Assembly (NCBI RefSeq): GCF_022539505.1
Contig: NC_061510.1
Span: forward strand, 100,828,292-100,892,291
Length of the DNA: 64,000 nucleotides
Reading direction: 5' to 3'
Origin: Lolium rigidum
Lineage: Eukaryota; Streptophyta; Magnoliopsida; Poales; Poaceae
Part shown: positions 34,395 through 44,286 of the stretch, one piece after another
Position numbering within the stretch: the stretch's first letter is position 1
Layout of the letters: each line of letters starts with the position of its first letter
Position numbers and translations under genes: made by a program
The notes under the pieces: model-generated
Seen by the model: only the letters and a program-made list of their open reading frames with translations
Database searches by the model: none
Told to the model about the DNA's origin: nothing

Positions 34395-35870
34395 TTTTTT
34401 TAAGACACAATTTTTATTTCATTACACAGACATGCTGACTAAATCGTCAGCTACAGTGTTCATTACAAAGTCGGGGAAATGGCCTAGCCAAGTTTCATAA
34501 ATACCATTTCCCATGGAGGCTCCATGTGCAGCAAGTGTGTGTGCTGCATTGTTACATGACCTTGAACATACATTAAGTTTTACATCAGTAAAGCCAACTT
34601 TCAGCTGTAATTTTATATCCCCAAATGGTGCCAGTTTATACTCATCGCTTGAAATGGCTTGCTTCAATATCCTGGAGTCCATCTCCAAGATAACTCGTGT
34701 GCATCCCATCTGAGCAGATATGTTTAGTGTATATAGCAGTGCTAATGCTTCTGCATGGAGGGCGTCAGATAGATGTTCCAGGTTTCCCGCACTGCGAGAA
34801 ATAAGCACACCACGATCATCTCTTACAGTAAAACCCCAACCACCTGAATTTGATGATTCATGAAAGGCACTATCTGTATTTATTTTGAGCTCACTTGGAG
34901 GAGGAGACCATTTTTGGATGGAAACCTTCTTTTGGGTCATCCTTTGCTTCTTGAGATTCCTGTATTCATGGACATGGTAGTTAATAGATGATGATATATC
35001 ATTCGGGGATCTGATTGTATCGCCAACATTGGCTTTATTTCTCTCATGCCAAACCAACTAAAAAAGGATACACAACTTTATGCTTTCTTGTTCACTCAAA
35101 CGGAAAACTTCTTCAAACAGATTAAGCGGGTCGGCGCAGAGTAGTAATTTAACTCTTATATGCTCAAGTTGATCTGAGCACCATATTTTCCTCACCGTTT
35201 TGCATTTAAGGAAGCAATGTCCTCCGTCTTCATCAAACCTGAAACAAATAGGACATCTAGTATCCACTTCCATGCCTCTACATTTTAGTTTCAGTTTTAG
35301 AGGTAAACTGTATGTTGCCATACGCCATAAAAAGTGAAGTATCTTACTAGGTAAGGGTAGGGTCCAAAGCTTCTTCCAAACAAAACCTGCAATTTCACCA
35401 TTACTTGCTGCACTAGATGTCTGCTCATAATTTGATTCTATTCAGGGCCACCTTGTAGGCTGATTTCACTGAAAAATTACCCTTCTTATCAAAATGTCAG
35501 GCGATAGAATCGTTTGTGTGATCTTGGATGGGGATTTGTAATATTATCTTAGCATCTTCAGCATTAAAGGTTTGTTGCACCAGGCGGATGTCCCAAGAAT
35601 TTGATACTGGATCAATGAGTTCTGCTACCCTTGAGATTACTTGCCTTCCTCTCTCTGACACGTTACTCTTCTGGTAATGCCACTCGGTTGCCAAGGATCT
35701 GACCATATGTTTATGTTTCTTCCATCTCCAACCCACCATATCATGCCTTTCTTTAGAAGTTTGACACCTTTTAAAATGTTATGTCATACATAGGAGATTC
35801 CATTCTTCGGTATTGCTTCAATTATGTTGCGGCCTGGATGGTACTTTGCTGCTTATTTTCTAATATTTGA
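34395..35870 (-). mobile_element. 5'-truncated LINE: end of ORF2 with zinc-finger and RNase H domains
   Basis: On the minus strand the decayed ORF2 reads, in order: an endonuclease/RT-linker-like part (KYHPGRNIIEAIPKNGISYV, GDGRNINIWSDPW), a reverse-transcriptase zinc-binding motif (CPICFRFDEDGGHCFLKC) and an RNase H domain (INTDSAFHESSNSGGWGF; HAEALALLYTL; EMDSRILKQAI). It ends at 34422, followed by a poly-T run on the plus strand (the A-tail). TTATGCTT at 34387-34394 and 35871-35878 is a candidate target duplication, so the truncation point would be about 35870. Stops and frame changes show that it is dead. The second Athila-type element lies just to its right. Confidence 0.8.
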
Positions 35871-35887
35871 TTATGCTTAGAGAGCAT

Positions 35888-37487
35888 TGATACGTCTCCG
35901 ACGTATCGATAATTTCTTATGTTCTATGCCATATTATTGATGATACCTACATATTTTATGCACACTTTATGTCATATTCGTGCATTTTCTGGAACTAACC
36001 TATTAACAAGATGCCGAAGTGCCGATTCTTTGTTTCTAGCTGTTTTTGGTTTCAGAAATCCTAGTAAGGAAATATTCTCGGAATTGGACGAAATCATAGC
36101 CCGGGGGCCTATTTTCTCACGAAGCTTCCGGAAGTCCGAAGGAGAGACGAAGAGGGGCCACGGAGGGGCCACACTATAGGGCGGCGCGGCCCCCTTGGCC
36201 GCGCGGCCCTGTGGTGTGGGGCCCCGTGCCGCCTCTTGACCTGCCCTTCCGCCTATAAAAAGTCTCCGTGACGAAACCCCCGGTCCGAGAGCCACGATAC
36301 GGAAAACCTTGCCGAGACGCCGCCGCCGCCGATCCCATCTCGGGGGATCCGAGGAGATCGCCTCCGGCACCCTGCCGGAGAGGGGAATCATCTCCCGGAG
36401 GACTCTACACCGCCATGGTCGCCTCCGGAGTGATGAGTGAGTAGTTCACCCCTGGACTATGGGTCCATAGCGGTAGCTAGATGGTTGTCTTCTCCTCATT
36501 GTGCTTCATTGTTGGATCTTGTGAGCTGCCTAACATGATCAAGATCATCTATCTGTAATTCTATATGTTGTGTTTGTCGGGATCCGATGGATAGAGAATA
36601 CCATGTCATGTTAATTATCAAGTTATTACATATGTGTTGTTTATGATCTTGCATGCTCTCCGTTTCTAGTAGAGGCTCCGGCCAAGTTTTTACTTTTAAC
36701 TCCAAGAGGGAGTATTTATGCTCGATAGTGGGTTCATGCTGCATTGACACCAGGACGAGTGACGAGAAAGTTCTAAGGTTGTGTTGTCTTGTTGCCACTA
36801 GGGATAAAACATTGGCGCTATGTCCAGAGGATGTAGTTGTTGATTACATTACGCACCATACTTAATGCAATTGTACTGTTGCTTTGCAACTTAATGCTTG
36901 GAGGGGTTCGGATGATAACACTGAAGGTGGACTTTTTAGGCATAGATGCGGTTGGATGGCGGTCTATGTACTTTGTCGTAATGCCCAATTAAATCTCACT
37001 ACACTTATCATGTCATGTATGTGCATTGTTATGCCCTCTCTATTTGTCAATTGCCCGATCTGTAATTTGTTCACCCAACATGCTTTTATCTTATGGGAGA
37101 GACACCTCTAGTGAGCTGTGGACCCCGGTCCATTCTTTAATACTTGAAATACAAATCTGCTTGCAATACTTGTTTTACTATTTTCTCTGCAAACAATCAT
37201 CTTCCACACAATACGGTTAATCCTTTGTTACAGCAAGCCGGTGAGATTGACAACCTCAGCTGTTTCGTTGGGGCAAAGTACTTTGGTTGTGTTGTGCGGG
37301 TTCCACGTTGGCGCCGGAATCTCCGGTGTTGCGCCGCACTACATCCCGCCGCCATCAACCTTCAACGTGCTTCTTGGCTCCTCCTGGTTCGATAAACCTT
37401 GGTTTCTTTCGAGGGAAAACTTGCTGCTGTGCGCATCATACCTTCCTCTTGGGGTTGCCCAACGAACGTGTGAAATACACGCCATCA
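35888..37487 (+). repeat. 5' LTR of Athila-type element 2
   Basis: Starts TGATACGTCTCCGACG and ends ATACACGCCATCA. A TATA-like CTATAAAAAG lies at about 36254. Many of the differences from the 3' LTR fall at CAG/CTG sites. Confidence 0.92.
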
Positions 37488-37721
37488 AGCTCTTTTACGG
37501 CGCCGTTGCCGGGGAGATCAAGACACGCTGCAAGGGGAGTCTCCACTTCTCAATCTCTTTACTTTGTTTTTGTCTTGCTTTATTTTATTTACTACTTTGT
37601 TTGCTGCATTATATCAAAACACAAAAAAATTAGTTTACTTGCATTTACTTTATTTAGTTTGCTTTATTGTCTTGCACTCTATATTAAAAATACAAAAAAA
37701 AAATTAGTTACTTTTGTTACC

Positions 37722-38604
37722 ATGTCTAGCTACGAACTTGTTACTTCTTCGCTCGAAGAATTAGTCTTCACTTTTAAACAAGGGGATGAGGAGAGTTTTA
37801 AGGATGCTTGGTCTAGAATTTTTACTTCTTATTGCAAAACTGAACCTCAAATGACTCTAAGTTTGCTCCTTAGTAATTTTTATTTTGGTCTTATGATTCG
37901 CTATAGATATGCCTTGGATGCTCTAGTGGGAGGAGATTTCCTCCATTGTAATGGGGATCAAGCTTTTAATGCCATAAATAAGTTGGTTGCATCACATGAT
38001 TCATCTAATAATTTTGATTCAGCCCTTATCAGCATTCATAATAGATTAAATACTCTTGAGACAAGTGCATCTCGCTTAAATGAAAATTATGGATACATTC
38101 GTAACCGTCTTGATCAAGTTTTAGTGAACTCTGAACCTTCATTGTGGAAACCTACTATTAAAATTGTCATAGGTAACCAAACTCTTCGTGCTAGTTGTGA
38201 TATTATGACTGAATTTTGCCTAATGCCTAAGGGGATTCATAAATCTTTGAAACTTTGGGAATTCACTTGAAGGGGGAGAAGGAATAACTCTTATTGATAA
38301 CTCTGTTATAATTCCAAAAGGGATAGCTGCGGGTGTGCATACAACCATTCTTGGGATAACAATATCCGTTGATTACCTTGTCATTGAATGCGCAGGAACA
38401 GGACAAATCACACTCGGAAGATCCCTGCTGAAATTATTGGGAGCGGTCATAGACGTGAGAGAAGGCACCATAAAATTCACCTCTACACCCGGGGGTAGTC
38501 ATATATTCCCTAAGCCAAAGAGTAAGGATAAGAAAGGTAAGGGTAAAGCCCAAGGTAATGTCAATGCTTCACCCCGCGGCGTTAAAGAAAAGCGCTTATG
38601 GGAG
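37722..38604 (+). pseudogene. gag-protease remnant of Athila-type element 2
   Basis: ATG 37722 opens a gag-like segment (FTFKQGDEESFKDAWSRI; FYFGLMIRYRYALDA) that passes into a retropepsin-like domain with CDIMTEFCLMPKGIHKSL. The first frame ends at 38270. The rest (ITLIDNSVIIPKGI; LGRSLLKLLGAVID; a Lys-rich tail) continues in another frame to about 38604. As in element 1, the protease catalytic Asp is followed by Ile-Met and not Ser/Thr-Gly, and no polymerase follows. Confidence 0.75.
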
Positions 38605-41139
38605 ACAACCCATGTTTTTACTCCAGTATTTTTGTTTTATATTTGTGTCTTGGAAGTTGTTTACTACTGTAGCAACCTCTCCTTATCTTAGTTTTATGTT
38701 TTGTTGTGCCAAGTAAAGTCTTTGATAGAAAAGTAAGTACTAGATTTGGATTCCTGCGCAGTTCCAGATTTCTTTGCTGTCACGAATCTGGGTCTATCTC
38801 CCGGTAGGTAGCTCAGAAAATTACGCCAATTTACGAGCATGATCCTCAGATATGTACGCAACTTTCATTCAATTTGAGAATTTTCGTTTGAGCAAGTCTG
38901 GTGGCCTAATAAAATCCATCTTTACGGACTGTTCTGTTTTGACAGATTCTGTCTTTTATTTCGCATTGCCTCTTTTGCTATGTTGGATGAATTTCTTTGA
39001 TCCATTAATGTCCGGTAGCTTTATGCAATGTCCAGAAGTGTTAAGAATGATTGTGTCACCTCTGAACATGTGAATTTTTATTATGCACTAACCCTCTAAT
39101 GAGTTGTTTCGAGTTTGGTGTGGAGGAAGTTTTCAAGGATCAAGAGAGGAGTATGATGCAATATGATTAAGGAGAGTGAAAGCTCTAAGCTTGGGAATGC
39201 CCCGGTGGTTCACCCCTGCATATATTAAGAAGACTCAAGCGTCTAAGCTTGGGGATGCCCAAGGCATCCCCTTCTTCATCGACAACATTATCGGGTTCCT
39301 CCCACTGAAACTATATTTTTATTCGGCCACATCTTATGTACTTTGCTTGGAGCGTCGGTTTGTTTTTGTTTTTTTGTTTTGTTTGAATAAAATGGATCCT
39401 AGCATTCACTTTATGGGAGAGAGACACGCTCCGCTGTTGCATATGGACAAATATGTCCTTAGGCTCTACTCATAGTATTCATGGCGAAGTTTCTCCTTCG
39501 TTAAATTGTTATATGGTTGGAATTGGAAAATGATACATGTAGTAACTCTAAAATGTCTTGGATAATTTGATACTTGGCAATTGTTGTGCTCATGTTTAAG
39601 CTCTTGCATCATATACTTTGCACCCATTAATGAAGAAATACTTAGAGCTTGCTAATTTGGTTTGCATATTTGGTTTCTCTAGAGTCTAGATAACATCTAG
39701 TATTGAGTTTTGAACAACAAGGAAGACGGTATGGAGTCTTATAATGTTACCATATGTCTTTTATGTGAGTTTTGCTGTACCGTTCATCCTTGTGTTTGTT
39801 TCAAATAACCTTGCTAGCCTAAACCTTGTATCGAGAGGGAATACTTCTCATGCATCCAAAATACTTGAGCCAACCACTATGCCATTTGTGTCCACCATAC
39901 CTACCTACTACATGGTATTTATCCGCCATTCCAAAGTAAATTGCTTGAGTGCTACCTTTAAAACTCCATCATTCACCTTTGCAATATATAGCTCATGGGA
40001 CAAATAGCTTAAAAACTATTGTAGTATTGAATATGTACTTATGCACTTTATCTCTTATTAAGTTGCTTGTTGAGCGGTAACCATGTTTCGGGGACGCCAT
40101 CAACTATTCTTTGTTGGATATCATGTGAGTTGCTATGCATGTCCGTCTTGTCCGAAGCAAGAGAGATCTACCACCTTCATGGTTGGAGCATGCATATTGT
40201 TAGAGAAGAACTTTGGGCCGCTAACTAAAGCCATGATTCATGGTGGAAGTTTCGGTTTGGACATATATCCTCAATCTCATATGAGAATAATAATTGTTGC
40301 CACATGCTTATGCATTAAAGAGGAGTCCATTATCTGTTGTCCATGTTGTCCCGGTATGGATGTCTAAGTTGAGAATAATCAAAAGCGAGAAATCCAAAAT
40401 GCGAGCTTTCTCCTTAGACCTTTGTACGGGCGGCATGGAGGTACCCCATTGTGACACTTGGTCAAAACATGTGCATTGCAAAGATCCGGTAGTCCAAGTT
40501 AATTAGGACAAGGTGCGGGCACTATTAGTATACTATGCATGAGACTTGCAACTTGTAAGATATAATGTACATAACGCATATGCTTTATTACTACCGTTGA
40601 CAAAATTGTTTCATGTTTTCAAAATAAAAGCTCTAGTACAAATATAGCAATCGATGCTTTCCTCTTTGAAGGACCATTCTCTTTACTTTTATGTTGAGTC
40701 GAGTTCACCTATATCTCTCCACCTCAAGAAGCAAACACTTGTGTGAACCGTGCATTGATTCCTACATACTTGCATATTGTACTTGTTATATTACTCTATG
40801 TTGACTATTATCCATGAGATATACATGTTACAAGTTGAAAGCAACCGCTGAAACTTAATCTTCCTTTGTGTTGCTTCAATACCTTTACTTTGATTTATTG
40901 CTTTATGAGTTAACTCTTATGCAAGACTTATTGATGCTTGTCTTTAAGTACTATTCATGAAAAGTCTTTGCTTTATGATTCACTTGTTTACTCATGTCAT
41001 CACCATTGTTTTGATCGCTGCATCCACTACATATGTTTACAAATAGTATGATCAAGGTTATGATGGCATATCACTTCAGAAATTATCTTTGTTATCGTTT
41101 TACCGCTCGGGACGAGCGAGAACTAAGCTTGGGGATGCT
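38605..41139 (+). other. noncoding 3' interior of Athila-type element 2
   Basis: AT-rich, with scattered short open frames that resemble no domain. It is homologous to the interior of element 1 in the opposite orientation and, at its end, to 1-373. Confidence 0.7.
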
Positions 41140-42736
41140 TGATACGTCTCCGACGTATCGATAATTTCTTATGTTCTATGCCATATTATTGATGATACCT
41201 ACATGTTTTATGCACACTTTATGTCATATTCGTGCATTTTACGGAACTAACCTATTAACAAGATGCCGAAGTGCCGATTCTTTGTTTTCTGCTGTTTTTG
41301 GTTTCAGAAATCCTAGTAAGGAAATATTCTCGGAATTGGACGAAATCAAAGCCCAGGGGCCTATTTTCTCACGAAGCTTCCGGAAGTCCGAAGGAGAGAC
41401 GAAGAGGGGCCACGGAGGGGCCACACTATAGGGCGGCGCGGCCCCCTTGGCCGCGCGGCCCTGTGGTGTGGGGCCCCCGTGCCGCCTCTTGACCTGCCCT
41501 TCCGCCTATAAAAAGTCTCCGTGACGAAACCCCCGATGCCGAGAGCCACGATACGGAAAACCTTGCTGAGACGCCGCCGCCGCCGATCCCATCTCGGGGG
41601 ATCCGGGAGATCGCCTCCGGCACCCTGCCGGAGAGGGGAATCATCTCCCGGAGGACTCTACACCGCCATGGTCGCCTCCGGAGTGATGAGTGAGTAGTTC
41701 ACCCCTGGACTATGGGTCCATAGCGGTAGCTAGATGGTTGTCTTCTCCTCATTGTGCTTCATTGTTGGATCTTGTGAGCTGCCTAACATGATCAAGATCA
41801 TCTATCCGTAATTCTATATGTTGTGTTTGTCGGGATCCGATGGATAGAGAATACCATGTCATGTTAATTATCAAGTTATTACATATGTGTTGTTTATGAT
41901 CTTGCATGCTCTCCGTTTCTAGTAGAGGCTGCGGCCAAGTTTTTACTTTTAACTCCAAGAGGGAGTATTTATGCTCGATAGTGGGTTCATGCTGCATTGA
42001 CACCAGGACGAGTGACAGAAAGTTCTAAGGTTGTGTTGTCTTGTTGCCACTAGGGATAAAACATTGGCGCTATGTCCGAGGATGTAGTTGTTGATTACAT
42101 TACGCACCATACTTAATCCAATTGTACGTTGCTTTGCAACTTAATGCTGGAGGGGTTCGGATGATAACCTCGAAGGTGGACTTTTTAGGCATAGATGCGG
42201 TTGGATGGCGGTCTATGTACTTTGTCGTAATGCCCAATTAAATCTCACTATACTTATCATGTCATGTATGTGCATTGTTATGCCCTCTCTATTTGTCAAT
42301 TGCCCGACTGTAATTTGTTCACCCAACATGCTTTTATCTTATGGGAGAGACACCTCTAGTGAGCTGTGGACCCCGGTCCATTCTTTAATACTTGAAATAC
42401 AAATCTGCTTGCAATACTTGTTTTACTATTTTCTCTGCAAACAATCATCTTCCACACAATACGGTTAATCCTTTGTTACAGCAAGCCGGTGAGATTGACA
42501 ACCTCACTTGTTTCGTTGGGGCAAAGTACTTTGGTTGTGTTGTGCGGGTTCCACGTTGGCGCCGGAATCTCCGGTGTTGCGCCGCACTACATCCCGCCGC
42601 CATCAACCTTCAACGTGCTTCTTGGCTCCTCCTGGTTCGATAAACCTTGGTTTCTTTCTGAGGGAAAACTTGCTGCTGTGCGCATCATACCTTCCTCTTG
42701 GGGTTGCCCAACGAACGTGTGAAATACACGCCATCA
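41140..42736 (+). repeat. 3' LTR of Athila-type element 2
   Basis: Ends ATACACGCCATCA directly before the target duplication AGCAT at 42737-42741. Confidence 0.92.
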
Positions 42737-42741
42737 AGCAT

Positions 42742-43387
42742 ATAAAGTCAATAACATCAACTAAAAATTCCTAGCTTAACATGTTATATATTTTATTACG
42801 TAACATTGAAGTAAGTCTTTTGGATGATCCATGATTAGTTCCTAAATGATGCTGACAAGCTAGGTGTCATGTAGTTTATACATCCATGACACGTCATTCG
42901 AAGTTTTGAATTATAAGTTAGAAATGGGTTATACTCATTGATTAATCTCAATTTATTAATAAATATATGGAATTATGGTTGGTGTGCTGTCTTCTATACA
43001 TATTCTTACAACTATTGTATATCTATAATTAAGAATTGGTGATGCTCTATGCCCCTGTTGAGTTTTGAGAGAAGTGTGTGTGCTACGAGCCACTCAAGTC
43101 GACTGGAAACACATGCATCATCTATATAGTAATTATGATCAATCGGTCAAATATAAAATGTGCTACTAGCCACTCAGGAACTAACAGAAGGAGAAACCAA
43201 AATGAAAAAATAGTTTCCATATGAGGATGGACATATATGATGTAGTATATCATCACTATTTAAAGTAGTCTAACTTTCTCTCAAGGAAATGTACTCTAAC
43301 TTAAAACTAGCCCAATAACAAAAACTGATTCAACGTTGATTTTTGATGAAATTCAACTCAAGTATTATTTCTATTCTATAAATTTAA
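42742..43387. other. AT-rich intergenic region upstream of the second heat shock gene
   Basis: No open frame, terminal repeat or known motif was recognised. Confidence 0.35.
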
Positions 43388-43436
43388 AACTATGCACATC
43401 TACTTTTTTTTTGAGGGGGAACTATGCACATCTACT
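43388..43436. repeat. 17-bp direct repeat flanking a 15-bp T8-GAGGGGG insert
   Basis: AACTATGCACATCTACT occurs at 43388-43404 and again at 43420-43436. Between them are eight T and GAGGGGG. This is the structure left by a non-LTR retroposition event (target duplication plus reverse-strand A-tail) in which almost the entire element was lost by 5' truncation. It lies about 56 bp upstream of heat-shock-like elements. Confidence 0.7.
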
Positions 43437-43491
43437 GATCTGCCGTTTATACCATAAGCGAAATGTGTTATTTTATAGGGAGCGGCCGTGG

Positions 43492-43708
43492 GTTCTCGAG
43501 GACTCCAGATTGTGCTATTGGGCTTCGAGAGTTTACACGTTTTTTCTGGATATTTGCCGTAAAGTTTTGCTACTGGGTTACACAAATCATTCCGCAGGGT
43601 CTAGCCTTCCCGGCCCAGCTAAACAAATCTAGCTTCTACGGGTAGGTGGCCGAAGAAGCGAGAACTCTCAAGAACCTCGTCCTCATTGCACGTCCGCCCC
43701 TATAAATC
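43492..43708 (+). promoter_or_regulatory. heat shock elements and TATA box of the second small heat shock gene
   Basis: Four alternating 5-bp units GTTCT CGAGG ACTCC AGATT lie at 43492-43511, a degenerate element. A stronger array AGAAC TCTCA AGAAC CTCGT lies at 43661-43680, about 20 bp before TATAAATC at 43701-43708. The TATA box is 123 bp before the ATG. This tight placement is typical of plant small heat shock promoters. Confidence 0.8.
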
Positions 43709-43830
43709 ATCCTATCCTGCATCGATACATGTCCAAGACAAGCAACAACGAAAGCCAGCTTCTTGATCGATCGTCCTAAACAACAATCACTTCACTGAAC
43801 ATTCAGCAGTTTACCGCCAACCCGCCGACG

Positions 43831-44286
43831 ATGTCGCTGATTCGCCGCGCCGACGTGTTCGACCCCTTCTCTCTTGATCTCTGGGACCCATTTCCCTTCG
43901 GTTCCGGCAGCGGCAGCATCTTCCCTCGCGCCAGCTCCGACACTGCGGCCTTCGCCGGCGCGCGGATCGACTGGAAGGAGACGCCCGAGGCTCACGTTTT
44001 CAAGGCAGACGTGCCGGGGCTGAAGAAGGAGGAGGTGAAGGTGGAGGTCGACGACGGCAACGTGCTGCAGATCAGCGGCGAGCGGAACAAGGAGCAGGAG
44101 GAGAAGTCGGACACCTGGCACCGCGTGGAGCGCAGCAACGGCAAGTTCCTGCGCAGGTTCAGGCTCCCGGACAACGCCAAGACGGAGCAGATCAAGGCGT
44201 CCATGGAGAACGGCGTGCTCACCGTGACCGTGCCCAAGGAGGAGGCCAAGAAGCCCGACGCCAAGCCCGTCCAGATCACCGGCTAG
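43831..44286 (+). CDS. class I cytosolic small heat shock protein (about 17 kDa, 151 aa)
   Basis: An intronless chaperone gene of the same class as 28188-28673. It has the N-terminal class I motif ([20 protein letters not shown]), the alpha-crystallin domain from about residue 43 ([19 protein letters not shown]) with GVLTVTVPK, and the C-terminal docking motif V-Q-I in PVQITG. Its 151 residues are the usual length for wheat class I proteins. The start follows a heat-shock-element array and TATA box at the right distance, and a polyadenylation-like AATAAA lies at 44322-44327. The paralogue 15 kb away lies in the same orientation. The two probably arose by tandem duplication and were later separated by transposons. 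No frameshift or lost residue is seen. Confidence 0.96.
   Translation: MSLIRRADVFDPFSLDLWDPFPFGSGSGSIFPRASSDTAAFAGARIDWKETPEAHVFKADVPGLKKEEVKVEVDDGNVLQISGERNKEQEEKSDTWHRVERSNGKFLRRFRLPDNAKTEQIKASMENGVLTVTVPKEEAKKPDAKPVQITG

Larger units (their letters stand above)
35888..42736 (+). mobile_element. complete Athila-type (Sabrina/WHAM-like) non-autonomous LTR retrotransposon, second copy
   Basis: LTRs are at 35888-37487 and 41140-42736 (about 1.6 kb each). The target duplication AGCAT is present at 35883-35887 and 42737-42741. Downstream of the first LTR is GGCGCCGTTGCCGGGGAG, the Athila-type primer site, here preceded by TTTTAC where the other copy has TTTCTG. AAGCTTGGGGATGCT precedes the second LTR. 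The interior (3.65 kb) matches that of the element at 13340-20231, including the missing polymerase. Confidence 0.92.
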
